49,564 bases of DNA, taken from positions 1 through 49,564 of the forward strand of contig NZ_BJEC01000016.1 of the NCBI RefSeq assembly GCF_005405465.1, in the 5' to 3' direction. The stretch comes from Weissella thailandensis. GTDB taxonomy: Bacteria > Bacillota > Bacilli > Lactobacillales > Lactobacillaceae. The notes under the pieces are model-generated. The model was not told where the DNA came from. It saw only the letters and a list, made by a program, of their open reading frames with translations, and searched no databases. A program made the translations under genes and the position numbers. Shown here piece by piece: positions 18,101 through 25,862 of the stretch; the first letter of the stretch is position 1, and each line of letters begins with the position of its first letter.

Positions 18101-18674
18101 CCAATAATAAATCACTACTTAAATACTGACCACGTTGCGTTAATTCAGTTTCTAACGAACGCCCAATGGTCGCTAAGTCATGCAGTTTCATCTGCAACGT
18201 CTCTTGATTTGTCAGCCCATCGGCCATTGCCGTGACATCGTCCCATGATAAGCCGGATTGTTTTAACTCTAATAATTGGGTCGTAAATTGGCCAATGAAT
18301 CCTTGTTTACTCAATAAATTACCATATAATTGCAATTCATCTTGATGCTGTTGTAGTAGTGTCTGGACTAACATCGTGAGCCCATTTTGTGACAAGTTTG
18401 CCTGTTGATAAATGGGATCATTTTGCATGTAGTACCAGGCTAAACGGCTTAATGAAAAAACCGAAACATTAGGTACTGAAATTGCGGCGCCATGGTGACC
18501 TTCTAATGTTGCCAGCCTGGTTAAAACATGTATTTCTGTTTCAAATTTGATATGATTTGGGACAATATAAAATACTTGTGCTTGTTTATCTGTCGCTAAA
18601 ACCTGTTGTATGCGCTGTAATAATGCCAATTCATGGTCAGCGCTTGAGCGACCAAATAATAATTCTAACGCCAT
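15108..18674 (-). CDS. rexB: ATP-dependent helicase/nuclease subunit B (AddB, RexB type)
   Basis: 1188 residues. The C-terminal nuclease domain has VRGKVDRYDL and IVDYKSSKRVFDYSKAYAGLELQLMTY; the N-terminal domain is helicase-like but inactive-looking, because GRSSADHE stands where a Walker A could be. I find no cysteine in the whole protein, so the four-Cys iron-sulfur cluster of Bacillus AddB is absent, as expected for the lactococcal RexB branch. It is the first gene of addB-addA with GGAGG before the ATG. The upstream gap holds the pepV terminator; no clear promoter was recognised. Confidence 0.92.
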   Translation of the reverse strand: MALELLFGRSSADHELALLQRIQQVLATDKQAQVFYIVPNHIKFETEIHVLTRLATLEGHHGAAISVPNVSVFSLSRLAWYYMQNDPIYQQANLSQNGLTMLVQTLLQQHQDELQLYGNLLSKQGFIGQFTTQLLELKQSGLSWDDVTAMADGLTNQETLQMKLHDLATIGRSLETELTQRGQYLSSDLLLALKVYLATEKTDISHHYFFINDYSQMTSPERGLVEALITYAGGVTIALPADDGSASLTESAISENDLFYRPKQLGRQLRDAAVTHQVPVIANTITAQRQMSAGMLAVEDFWIKYEQQGIVREQYDAQGGLEIWQTHTRYQEVEQMARLIRQEVAAGKHRYRDYLLMTRDLGQYENIVPAVFARYDIPMFMDLDRPMSAHPLVAFLDELLHLAPTYTITDVMSFLKTELLIPADVSLADYREALAETENYVLAKNIAGWQWTDKTPWQYDRQALTSDDEVTRERVAGKDAQLAMIHDQISQVVAPFLHQLQHAQTAREMARELYQFITQIGVQKRLLDWRDQAIAKGDLWAAQQPEQVWRVFIGILDDFVQVFDTAEMTLETLQDVFKAAFDSANYSGVPSTMDQVHISESGIVQRTGYETVIVFGATNHNLPAVTRIKAILHDGDRAVLQPALPDNVFLKETSEQQMAQESLLMYRAMMVADQRLIWTYATSDGDGAQQPSTYVTRMQKQFKLDPIQFDALPDPMSNQVANYVGTPTSTIAQIVIANRQAKQSETANNDLSSAWRNLMKQVQQLAPHQLQRLLGSLHYQNEPEKLQPALVNKLFGHDLKASISRLESYSRNPYEFFLQYGLRLQERQVLQLTPAEKGTLMHAMLEQIFQVLITNEQVLGALTDDQLRKLEQDILQGLLTSDDPTYDIFNSSSRMQFLTQRLAMQVHETMTSMKRGQLLDGGIHTIGVEAGFGLPQSDLKPVAYEIPFGHVKVRGKVDRYDLVETTAGNFLTIVDYKSSKRVFDYSKAYAGLELQLMTYWTAMLMNKDILPDSEMGGALFWTLQNPWISMSDLTGDSLQQLQSAADKQAIDQGRYRGILRTNEDYITQLESTPDIVAPYAIDRKKDSSFKKSADVVSDNTLETLLQFNEYKIKDIAEQILDGAFPLYPFRDGAANTGLMYSPYKPIMMFDAMMGNRYNHLQKLSVSATLEAMTRFIQNYHQESEEGQK

Positions 18675-18769
18675 GTGTTGCCTCCAATATCACTAGTTAT
18701 TACTCTTATTTTACCAGTTATCAGCTAACTTTTTTTACATTGTCATTAATATGAAAATGTACGTGCAAG

Positions 18770-18829
18770 AAAAAAGCGTTTTGAATTCAGTATGTCGCGT
18801 CCATTACGTGACAACCGGCTCAAAACGCC
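18770..18829 (-). terminator. Terminator of pepV with resemblance to the structured repeat
   Basis: GCGTTTTGA (18776-18784) pairs with TCAAAACGC (18820-18828), with an inner GTCGCGT / ACGTGAC stem. On the minus strand it is followed by a T run, so it ends the pepV transcript. Its left half resembles the first 29 bases of the hairpin in the repeat at 11089 (about 22 matches), so it may be a decayed relative. Confidence 0.7.
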
Positions 18830-18846
18830 ATTTATCAAATTATTTT

Positions 18847-20250
18847 TTACTGACACAAACGCCAAATTGACTCTGCAAAAATCGCCATCGATCGCGTTAA
18901 ATTAGCCACTGGCGTAAATTCATTGGCTTGATGGCTAGTTACCTGCACATCAGGAAATTGACCACCGAAGGCAACGCCTCTTTTCAATAACCGCGCATAT
19001 GAACCACCATTAGATGTCCGTGGTGGTAAGTATTGACCGGTTTGTGCCGCATAAACCTCAGACAAGGTGCTTACTAATTCATCATCAGTTGCGACCAAGT
19101 GCGGTGGCATACCAGCTTGAACATTAGTGACCTCAGCCGCTAATTCGCCCATATGTCGCTGGACCTGGGTAATAATTGCTTGCAGATTAACCCCTTGTGG
19201 ATAACGGAAATTAAGCAATATACTTCCCTGACCACGATGACTGTAACGCATCACACCAATATTCAACGTTAAAGCACCCATCTCTTGATCACGATAAGCT
19301 AATCCCAGGTTCTTAGCATAAATATCTTGGTGAATGGTTGTCCCCAAGAAGTTCAAAAATGCTTGCGCATCGCCACCAAACGGATATTGTTCCAAAAAAT
19401 GAGCCAAATATGTACCGGCATTTTTACCATCAGCTGGGTACGCCCCATGAGCTTGCACACCAAATAATGTTAACCGAACCGTCTCATTAACTTGTTGTAC
19501 ATTTCCTTCTAAGAAAGGATATTGTTCCAAAAAATCAGCGAAGTCGGCCGCAATCAACATCCCCTGTGGCACGTTAATTCTAGCTTTCGCTTCCCCAGGC
19601 ACAACATTTGCCCGATTACCTGATATAAATCGTTCCAAAATATAGGGACCTTCGGAAATACTTGGAAAACGTAGTTGTACGGTTTGAAAGGCTTTCTCAC
19701 CATTGACGACCGCAAAAGCCCCGTCCGGTGAAAAGCCCATTGTTGGTTCACCCTCTTGTGCTAGATAACGTGGCATATCCCGCCACCCGTTTTCTTCATC
19801 AGTACCAATAATCAAACGTACTTTGCGCTTCAAAATGCGACCTTGATCAGCAAGCATCTTCAATGCATAATATGCTGACATCAAATCGGCCTTCATATCT
19901 GCAGCACCACGCCCAAAATATAAACCATCTAAAACTTCTGGGTTGAATGGCTGACGGAGCCAACCATCACCTGCTGGAACCACATCAATATGCGTTAAAA
20001 TTCCCAACGACTCTGGCGCATCGGCTGGTCCAAATTCAATCCATGTCACCATATTATCAACTCGTCCATAACGAAAACCGTCTCGATTAGCTAATTCCTC
20101 CATTTTGGATAACGCACGAATCATATCAATCCCAAAAGGTGTTTGTGTTGTTTGCGTTTTTGGATCCAATACAGACGGAATTCGAACAATTTGATTTAAA
20201 TCATTAATCAAAGCTGCCTCATACTGCTTTGCTTGTCTTACCCACGTCAT
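18847..20250 (-). CDS. pepV: Dipeptidase PepV (M20 metallopeptidase)
   Basis: 467 residues, usual for lactic PepV, a zinc enzyme that cleaves dipeptides in the cytoplasm. Metal-site segments: LTHIDVVPAGDGW (His and Asp), FGRGAADMKADL (bridging Asp), GTDEENGWRDM (catalytic Glu pair) and a C-terminal VTSHQANEF. A lid domain sits between about residues 185 and 380. GAGGT lies eight bases before the ATG. It supplies free amino acids and stands downstream of an amino acid permease, 73 bases away. A promoter of its own is not evident, so read-through from the permease is possible. Confidence 0.93.
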   Translation of the reverse strand: MTWVRQAKQYEAALINDLNQIVRIPSVLDPKTQTTQTPFGIDMIRALSKMEELANRDGFRYGRVDNMVTWIEFGPADAPESLGILTHIDVVPAGDGWLRQPFNPEVLDGLYFGRGAADMKADLMSAYYALKMLADQGRILKRKVRLIIGTDEENGWRDMPRYLAQEGEPTMGFSPDGAFAVVNGEKAFQTVQLRFPSISEGPYILERFISGNRANVVPGEAKARINVPQGMLIAADFADFLEQYPFLEGNVQQVNETVRLTLFGVQAHGAYPADGKNAGTYLAHFLEQYPFGGDAQAFLNFLGTTIHQDIYAKNLGLAYRDQEMGALTLNIGVMRYSHRGQGSILLNFRYPQGVNLQAIITQVQRHMGELAAEVTNVQAGMPPHLVATDDELVSTLSEVYAAQTGQYLPPRTSNGGSYARLLKRGVAFGGQFPDVQVTSHQANEFTPVANLTRSMAIFAESIWRLCQ

Positions 20251-20323
20251 ATCGCACTACCTCTAATCAAAATCTAATAGAGCCAGTGTACCGCGTTTTA
20301 TAGAGAGTGACAATATACTGATA

Positions 20324-21658
20324 TTACGGTTGTTCGCGTTTATGATGGTAATAGTAAAAAACAGGTAATCCAATCAGTACTAAGGCAATTGAAATGACCG
20401 CTCCTGAAAAATCATTCATAATAGTTGAACCAATCACAAATAATGCGCCAATAATTGCCACCAATGGTGTCGCTGGGAACAATGGTGTTTTAAATAAGGT
20501 TGCTGGATCAACATCTTTATCTAGTTTTTTGTGACGTAAAATAAAGACACCAAAGAAGGCTGCCGTGTAAAAAATCCAAATAGTAAAGATTGCAATATCT
20601 GATAAACGATCCACGCCATTAGTGTACAAAACTGCTAAAGTAATCGTCATTAACGAGACCGTCAAAATCGCATTAGTTGGCTCTTGCGTTTTAGGTGTTA
20701 ATTTAGATAAATATTTTGGGAATAAACCATCCAGTGCCATGGCATAAGCCATTCTTGGAAAGGAAATCATTTTACCATTGAGCGTACCAAGCATAGAAAT
20801 AATAATCGTGATGCTTAATGCACGGCCACCAAAGTCACCAAAAGCTGTGCGGACCACCGCAAATGTCGCATTATTTTGTAAGGCCACAATTTGGTCAGAT
20901 GGTAAAGCATGATACACCCCAAAGGAAACGCCGACGTAAGCAACCACAATTAAACTCACTCCGCCAACAATCGACCGAGGTAAATCACGGCGTGGATTCT
21001 TCAATTCACCAGCGATATTCGCTAGTAAAATCCAACCATCATAGGCAAACAAAGTTGCTAAAATCGCCATACCAAATCCGCCACCATGAGAAACAGTGTC
21101 TGAAACAGTTTGGCCTAATGCGTTGACCTTCCCAAAGAAAAGACCATAAATAATTAAAATGGCAATTGGAATTAATTTGATTGATGTTGTAATCACTTGA
21201 AAACTAGCAGCCACTCGATTTTCAAAGAGGTTAATACCGGCAATAAAAGCAACATAGAGTACGGCAATCCAAGTTGCCGTACTTGTGGGTAACCCAAGAA
21301 AATTAGCCGTCAAAAAGGCTGCATAGCCGGCAATTGATGCAATCACGGCTGGTGCATAAATGACTACCTGCATCCAACCAGTCAAAAAACCAGCAACTGG
21401 GCCATATAATGACTCGATATAACTATACAAGCCGCCAGTCTTGGGTAAACGAGCACCAATTTCCGCAATCGTTAAGCCTGCCGCCAAAGTAATAATACCG
21501 CCAGTTAACCAAGCCAATAATCCTAAAGTTGACGAACCAGCTGTTTGTAATACGCCGGCTTGTTTAAAGAAGATTCCTGAACCAATAACTGTTCCAACAA
21601 CTAACGATAAGCCTGACCAAATACCCATTGATCGTTTTAATTCAACTTGCTGTGGCAT
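20324..21658 (-). CDS. APC-family amino acid permease (LAT/SteT-like)
   Basis: 444 residues with about 12 membrane helices. The start of helix 1, LSLVVGTVIGSGIFF, is the APC substrate-binding signature, followed by ITLAAGLTIAEIGARLPKTGG. Overall it resembles the L-amino acid transporter/SteT branch (Ser/Thr exchange). I start at ATG 21658, because AGGAG lies seven bases before it; the longer frame would run back through the upstream terminator hairpin. The leader encodes a short peptide with six Asn codons followed by an attenuator, so control by asparagine supply, and perhaps transport of Asn or a related amino acid, is inferred. Substrate not proven. Confidence 0.85.
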   Translation of the reverse strand: MPQQVELKRSMGIWSGLSLVVGTVIGSGIFFKQAGVLQTAGSSTLGLLAWLTGGIITLAAGLTIAEIGARLPKTGGLYSYIESLYGPVAGFLTGWMQVVIYAPAVIASIAGYAAFLTANFLGLPTSTATWIAVLYVAFIAGINLFENRVAASFQVITTSIKLIPIAILIIYGLFFGKVNALGQTVSDTVSHGGGFGMAILATLFAYDGWILLANIAGELKNPRRDLPRSIVGGVSLIVVAYVGVSFGVYHALPSDQIVALQNNATFAVVRTAFGDFGGRALSITIIISMLGTLNGKMISFPRMAYAMALDGLFPKYLSKLTPKTQEPTNAILTVSLMTITLAVLYTNGVDRLSDIAIFTIWIFYTAAFFGVFILRHKKLDKDVDPATLFKTPLFPATPLVAIIGALFVIGSTIMNDFSGAVISIALVLIGLPVFYYYHHKREQP

Positions 21659-21678
21659 AACTATTCTCCTAATTAAAA

Positions 21679-21726
21679 AAATCAACAAAAAAGCAGTCAA
21701 CCAATTTAGTAATTGGTTGACTGCTT
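21679..21726 (-). terminator. Attenuator terminator in the permease leader
   Basis: Minus strand: AAGCAGTCAACCAATT, loop ACTA, AATTGGTTGACTGCTT, a perfect 16-pair stem, then two T-rich tracts (TTTTTG and TTTTTTT). It begins 16 bases after the leader-peptide stop and ends just before the permease ribosome site. It lies upstream of the gene, not after one, which marks it as a conditional terminator. Confidence 0.85.
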
Positions 21727-21742
21727 CGTAAATTCTCACAGT

Positions 21743-21823
21743 TTAAGCGTTACAAAAACGCCCAATCACTAATTGTGTTGAGTTCAAACGATTATTATTA
21801 TTGTTATTAATAAAATCAAACAT
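21743..21823 (-). CDS. Putative Asn-rich leader peptide of the permease attenuator
   Basis: A 26-codon frame with ATG at 21821-21823 and TAA at 21743-21745, preceded by GAGGAGAG at a workable distance. It reads MFDFI, then six consecutive Asn codons (AAT, AAC and four AAT), then RLNSTQLVIGRFCNA. Eight of 26 residues are Asn. The segment TCAACACAATTAGTGATTGG (21762-21781), after the Asn run, imperfectly copies the top of the downstream terminator and can pair with either arm. This fits ribosome stalling on Asn codons freeing an antiterminator. Translation is not shown. Confidence 0.7.
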   Translation of the reverse strand: MFDFINNNNNNRLNSTQLVIGRFCNA

Positions 21824-21843
21824 TTGATGGTCTCTCCTCAATT

Positions 21844-21901
21844 AATGTACGTTTTTCTTTTTCGCTAGACAAATATTAGCATGTTTTAAACTGCAAAACA
21901 A
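21844..21901 (-). promoter_or_regulatory. Candidate promoters of the permease leader
   Basis: Minus strand: TTGTTT (21896-21901), 17 bases, TAATAT (21873-21878) with an upstream TGC making an extended -10. A second pair, TTGTCT (21867-21872), 17 bases, TACATT (21844-21849), would place the start too close to the leader ribosome site, so the first is preferred. Confidence 0.5.
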
Positions 21902-21925
21902 CATCAATTATCATTGATTATTATT

Positions 21926-23353
21926 TTAGGCCTCGTCATACCATGAATAATGGTACATTTCACCGGCTGGCTTATCAACACGTTCATAAGTATGGGCACC
22001 GAAGTAATCACGCTGTGCTTGAATTAAGTTAGCTGGCAAAACTGCTGAACGATATGAATCATAATAAGCCACGGCCGCTGATAACGATGGCACTGGTACA
22101 CCAGCCGCGGTTGCCAAAGCAATCACACGACGAGCAGATACTTGATATGACTCCGCAATCTGCTTAAAGTAAGGTGCTAGCAACAAGTTGTGTAATTCAG
22201 GCTTTTCATCATAAGCATCGGTAATGCGTTGCAAGAATTGCGCACGAATAATTGCTCCAGCACGCCACAATTGGGCTAATTCACCAAATGGCAACGACCA
22301 ATCATAATGGTCTGATGCCATGCGTAATTGGTCAAATCCTTGGGCATATGACATCACCTTACCAAAGTAAAGCGCCTTACGGATATCTTCAGTGGTAGCC
22401 ACAATGTCACCGTCAAACTCATACTCTGGTCCGGCTAGCACATCAGCAGCAGCCACACGATCAGTCTTTAATGCTGAAATATAACGGGCATAAACTGATT
22501 CCGTTATCAATGATTGTGGTGCGCCAACTTCCAAAGCTGATTGTGATGACCACTTACCAGTCCCTTTGTTACCAGCACGATCTAAGATCATATCAACCAT
22601 TGGCTTACCAGATCCCAAATCGTCATTACGTGTCAAAATATCGGCGGTAATTTCAATCAAATACGAATCTAGCTCACCCTTATTCCAGTCCGCAAACGTC
22701 GTAGCCAAATCATCTTGATCCAGCTTCAAGACACGCTTTAAGATGTCATAAGATTCGGCGATAAGTTGCATATCACCATATTCAATCCCGTTATGCACCA
22801 TTTTGACATAGTGACCGGCACCATTTGGACCAATATATGTCACGGTTGGCTTACCATCTTTCGGTGCCTTAGCGGCAATTTCTTGCAAGACTGGTTCAAC
22901 CAAATCGTACGCTTCACGTTGACCTCCAGGCATCATTGATGGTCCCTGCAGTGCACCTAGTTCACCACCAGAAACTCCCATACCAATGAAGTTGATTCCT
23001 GACTTCTCTAATTTATTAGAACGACGAATGGTATCCTCAAAGAAAGTATTACCACCATCAATAAGGATATCCCCCTTATCTAAGTATGGTAGCAATTCCT
23101 CAATGACCGCATCCGTTCCAGCACCAGCCTTTACCATCAATAAAATTCGGCGTGGCTTTTCTATCGATGCCACAAATTCTTTAATTGAATAGCTAGGTAC
23201 AAATCCTGAATCAGGATGCTTCTCAACCAAGTCATCCGTACGTCCAGATGTACGATTATATAACGCCACTTTGTAACCGCGTGAAGCAACATTTAATGCT
23301 AAGTTACGACCCATAACGGCAAGTCCAACGACTCCAAACTCTGCTGTTGTCAT
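21926..23353 (-). CDS. gnd: 6-phosphogluconate dehydrogenase (decarboxylating)
   Basis: 475 residues. The N-terminal Rossmann motif is [13 protein letters not shown], and the active-site block is [23 protein letters not shown] with the catalytic Lys and His-Asn. It converts 6-phosphogluconate to ribulose 5-phosphate, CO2 and reduced cofactor, the second oxidative step after zwf. The ribosome site GGGGG is about 12 bases from the ATG, rather far. A small AT-rich hairpin after the stop (ATCAAT-GATA-ATTGAT plus T) is the only terminator-like structure before the permease leader. The 104-residue gene upstream is 99 bases away. Confidence 0.96.
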   Translation of the reverse strand: MTTAEFGVVGLAVMGRNLALNVASRGYKVALYNRTSGRTDDLVEKHPDSGFVPSYSIKEFVASIEKPRRILLMVKAGAGTDAVIEELLPYLDKGDILIDGGNTFFEDTIRRSNKLEKSGINFIGMGVSGGELGALQGPSMMPGGQREAYDLVEPVLQEIAAKAPKDGKPTVTYIGPNGAGHYVKMVHNGIEYGDMQLIAESYDILKRVLKLDQDDLATTFADWNKGELDSYLIEITADILTRNDDLGSGKPMVDMILDRAGNKGTGKWSSQSALEVGAPQSLITESVYARYISALKTDRVAAADVLAGPEYEFDGDIVATTEDIRKALYFGKVMSYAQGFDQLRMASDHYDWSLPFGELAQLWRAGAIIRAQFLQRITDAYDEKPELHNLLLAPYFKQIAESYQVSARRVIALATAAGVPVPSLSAAVAYYDSYRSAVLPANLIQAQRDYFGAHTYERVDKPAGEMYHYSWYDEA

Positions 23354-23452
23354 ATTTATTATTTTCCCCCTATAATTGACAAAAAAACATTCTGTAGCTA
23401 ATAGTGTAACGCGAGAATCTTAAAAAAGCATTACTTTAATCTAGCAACCAAT

Positions 23453-23767
23453 TTAGTCATGATAGATTGTTAATAGTTGCGTTTTCACTTCCTCAGACAC
23501 TGAGGTTGTTAAAAAGCGGGCCATCGGTGTAACATCATGTCGATTTTTAAACGTCAATGGCTTAATTGCAACTAACATCACAACCAAATTATTTTCCGTC
23601 AAAAATAATTGGCCGGGTTCTTGCAACTTTCCTTTGGTATGTTTACCGATGCGCCAACTATGAAATGCATTCATATCTAGTTGTGTTTCTTTTGGTTCAT
23701 ATTGACCACTATTAGTTTGCGTCATTACCACGCCAACTAATTCCGCTGTTGGATATTTACTTGCCAT
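23453..23767 (-). CDS. Hypothetical protein, 104 residues
   Basis: Not recognised. The protein begins MASKYPTAELVGVVMTQTN, has a central FHSWRIGKHTKGKL and ends VKTQLLTIYHD. There is no signal peptide or membrane segment; the middle (LFLTENNLVVMLVAI) could be a beta-strand core. I start at ATG 23767 because GGAGG lies five bases before it; an ATG four codons earlier overlaps that site. It lies between a terminator (23834-23861) and gnd, so it probably has its own promoter and may be read together with gnd. Confidence 0.7.
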   Translation of the reverse strand: MASKYPTAELVGVVMTQTNSGQYEPKETQLDMNAFHSWRIGKHTKGKLQEPGQLFLTENNLVVMLVAIKPLTFKNRHDVTPMARFLTTSVSEEVKTQLLTIYHD

Positions 23768-23833
23768 GCCAACCTCCATCTATGTATTGCGTAGTACTTT
23801 CATTATAACAATTTGGCTTATTTCTATAAAAAA

Positions 23834-23861
23834 AAGACTAACGTATATCTACGTTAGTCTT
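23834..23861 (-). terminator. Terminator of the 45-residue protein gene
   Basis: AAGACTAACGT pairs with ACGTTAGTCTT around six bases, followed on the minus strand by a run of eight T. Confidence 0.9.
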
Positions 23862-23887
23862 ATGGTTCTATCGCTAAATAGATCAAA

Positions 23888-24025
23888 TTACTTTGATTCT
23901 AATTCAGCTTTACCCTTAGCCCATTGTTGAATGTTAACAACTTCAGCTTCGCGAACTTTCTTTGAATAGTCATGTGAAACTGGACGACGACGGGCCCATG
24001 TGTTATATGGTGATCTAGTTGCCAT
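23888..24025 (-). CDS. Small basic hypothetical protein, 45 residues
   Basis: ATG at 24023-24025, TAA at 23888-23890, GGAGG eight bases upstream. The protein starts MATRSPYNTWARRRPVSH and ends GKAELESK; it is basic at the N-terminus with a likely helix (KKVREAEVVNIQQWAKGKAE) at the C-terminus. It is not recognised. It has a consensus-like promoter and a strong terminator of its own, which argues for a real and well-expressed gene. A 12-base perfect palindrome lies at the inferred transcription start. Confidence 0.75.
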   Translation of the reverse strand: MATRSPYNTWARRRPVSHDYSKKVREAEVVNIQQWAKGKAELESK

Positions 24026-24044
24026 AATTATTTCCTCCAATTTT

Positions 24045-24091
24045 GTTATCGATAACTGTTAAAGTATACCGATTTTTATACCGTTAGTCAA
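24045..24091 (-). promoter_or_regulatory. Strong promoter and palindromic operator of the 45-residue protein gene
   Basis: Minus strand TTGACT (24086-24091), 17 bases, TATACT (24063-24068). The perfect palindrome GTTATCGATAAC at 24045-24056 covers the expected start of transcription, a classic repressor position. Confidence 0.65.
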
Positions 24092-24130
24092 CTATCAGTA
24101 TTTACATTCCACCAATTTAAGCCAATAAAT

Positions 24131-24159
24131 TTGATTTTTTGAGCATATCCCCTTATAAT
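24131..24159 (+). promoter_or_regulatory. Promoter of the pyridoxamine-oxidase-like gene
   Basis: TTGATT (24131-24136), 17 bases, perfect TATAAT (24154-24159), about 25 bases before the likely transcript's ribosome site. Confidence 0.75.
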
Positions 24160-24190
24160 TAGTAAGCAATAATTGAAAAGAGGACTTAAC

Positions 24191-24586
24191 ATGGCTGAAT
24201 TAACCGAAGAAATGAAACAAATGCTTAACGAACAGTTACCCTTTTTAGCTACTGCCGATGAAAACGGTATGCCTAAGGTCGGTCCTAAGGGATCACTCCA
24301 TGTTCTGGACGATACTCACTTAGCCTATTTCGAGCATACCTTCCGTCACGCATTCCATAACTTAACTGAGAATGGTCGTGCCGCTGTTGCCGTTGCCGAT
24401 CGTTCTGCACAAAAAGGCTTTCGCTTTGAAGGCCAAGTGCATATTCATGAAGACGATGACCTAGCTAAGGAAAAACTACCGGATAGTCTATTTGAACGGT
24501 TTCCGCGTGCTGCTTTTGTCATCATTGATATTGAAAGTATTTTCAAATTAGATAACTCATTAGACGCTGGTACCCAAATCTCTTAA
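24191..24586 (+). CDS. Pyridoxamine 5'-phosphate oxidase family protein
   Basis: 131 residues. It begins MAELTEEMKQMLNEQLPFLATADENGMPKVGP, the strand pattern of the split-barrel flavin-binding fold (small PNPOx-like proteins), and continues with AVAVADRSAQKGFRFEGQVHIH. Such proteins bind FMN or F420-like cofactors and are mostly uncharacterised; enzymatic role not assignable. I start at ATG 24191, with AAGAGG seven bases before it; an upstream TTG is less likely. It has its own promoter and terminator and so is monocistronic, divergent from the 45-residue gene. Confidence 0.8.
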   Translation: MAELTEEMKQMLNEQLPFLATADENGMPKVGPKGSLHVLDDTHLAYFEHTFRHAFHNLTENGRAAVAVADRSAQKGFRFEGQVHIHEDDDLAKEKLPDSLFERFPRAAFVIIDIESIFKLDNSLDAGTQIS

Positions 24587-24615
24587 AATTCTAAAAAAAT
24601 TAACAATAAATATTC

Positions 24616-24660
24616 AAGTCGTCAAACTACCAGTCAATTGGTAAGATTGACGGCTTTTTT
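24616..24660 (+). terminator. Terminator of the pyridoxamine-oxidase-like gene
   Basis: AAGTCGTCAA pairs with TTGACGGCTT (one G-U), with an inner TACC/GGTA, and a T run follows. Confidence 0.8.
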
Positions 24661-24758
24661 ATAATTTTTCAAAAAAAGCCATCACCAATTAATTATTTCG
24701 TTATACTGATAATAACAAAACATACATATACCTATGAAGAAAGTAGAGTCGATGATAG

Positions 24759-25667
24759 ATGATAAAAGAACAGCAATTATTTTCTAAATGCACAGTATAT
24801 CATGTTGATGAAATGACTCCTGACGATCGCGTCACCCTAGTTAATCAACATGGTATTCCGAATGAGTTGATCAACTATGCGATTGACCCTTATGAAAGCG
24901 CCCGTATGGAATTTGATGAAATCAATCACTATCATTTAATGATATTTGACATTGTGACCCCCATATCAAATCGAGCAACTACTGAACCTGTGGGTTTTCT
25001 CTACAAGACCGACCAGTCTACCTTGTATATATTTACCCGTAAAGAGACTGACTACGCCATTAATCAGTTGACCAAATTATCTCCAAAAACATTCACCCAA
25101 CCGATTGATATCATCCTAAATCTGACAGAATCATTATCTAGCGAATTTATGAAATCAATCTTAACCATTAATCGTAAACGTTTATCTATTCAAAGCACGA
25201 TTAAGTCAACAAAGCCAACCCAACCCGCAATCAATCAGCTAATGTCATTACAAACCGACTTGATTTACTTGATTAATTCGTTACAGACGGATAATGTGCT
25301 TCTGAAAACACTACAAACCCATGATCAACAGCAGTTAAATACCAAGCAGCTTGAGCGCATTGATGACGTTCAAGTTGAGTTGCAGCAGGCATTAGACACC
25401 GGAAAACTATCACAAGAAGTCACAAAAAGTGTCGCTAACGCCTTTGACAATGTGGCGAATGCCAACTTGAATTGGACAATGAAACTACTGACAGTGTCAT
25501 CAATCGTCCTCACCGTACCCACGATTGTTTCGGGATTTTTCGGACAAAACGTTTCGCTCCCTTTCACCAATGAATCTGGCGGTTGGTTATATACTGTAGT
25601 TATTACAATCATTTTAATGGTGATCATTACAGTGATTCTATGGCGATTCGGATTTTTCAAAAAATAA
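24759..25667 (+). CDS. CorA-like divalent cation transporter
   Basis: 302 residues: a large cytoplasmic N-terminal domain, a long helix, then two membrane helices at the C-terminus, ending in a lysine tail. The loop between the helices reads GFFGQNVSLPF. In CorA this is the GMN selectivity motif (GMN followed by xxLP); here Met is replaced by Gln. The family moves Mg2+ or related metals as a pentamer, so ion preference may differ. The ribosome site is poor (AGAG upstream). The gene is followed at once by copy B of the structured repeat. Confidence 0.85.
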   Translation: MIKEQQLFSKCTVYHVDEMTPDDRVTLVNQHGIPNELINYAIDPYESARMEFDEINHYHLMIFDIVTPISNRATTEPVGFLYKTDQSTLYIFTRKETDYAINQLTKLSPKTFTQPIDIILNLTESLSSEFMKSILTINRKRLSIQSTIKSTKPTQPAINQLMSLQTDLIYLINSLQTDNVLLKTLQTHDQQQLNTKQLERIDDVQVELQQALDTGKLSQEVTKSVANAFDNVANANLNWTMKLLTVSSIVLTVPTIVSGFFGQNVSLPFTNESGGWLYTVVITIILMVIITVILWRFGFFKK

Positions 25668-25694
25668 ACAGATAACATGCTGGTGCATAGAAAA

Positions 25695-25862
25695 GAGAGC
25701 GAGACAAAAGCCGCTTTGAAGCTGGTGTGTAATGTTGTTTTTGCCATTTTTGGCCGTAGCAAAGCGAAGGACGGGAATGATGTAAATGACATTACACTGA
25801 GGCTTCAGACTTTTGGAACGCGTTTAGGCTATAAAATTTACAGCCTTATAATTAATGCATTC
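25695..25862 (+). repeat. Dispersed structured 3' repeat, copy B
   Basis: Matches copy A at 11078-11243 over its length, with a ten-base or so insertion in the hairpin tip (TAGCAAAGCGAAGG). CAAAAGCC (25705-25712) pairs with GACTTTTG (25808-25815, one mismatch), TGAAGC with GCTTCA, and TGTAATG with CATTACA. Some positions differ between copies but keep pairing. Like copy A, it lies after a rightward gene (the CorA-like gene) and before the end of a leftward one (hom). Confidence 0.75.

Noticed and set aside
19190-19204. Inverted TTATCCACA box inside pepV
   Set aside because: A single match in coding DNA, explained by the protein sequence; not part of a cluster.
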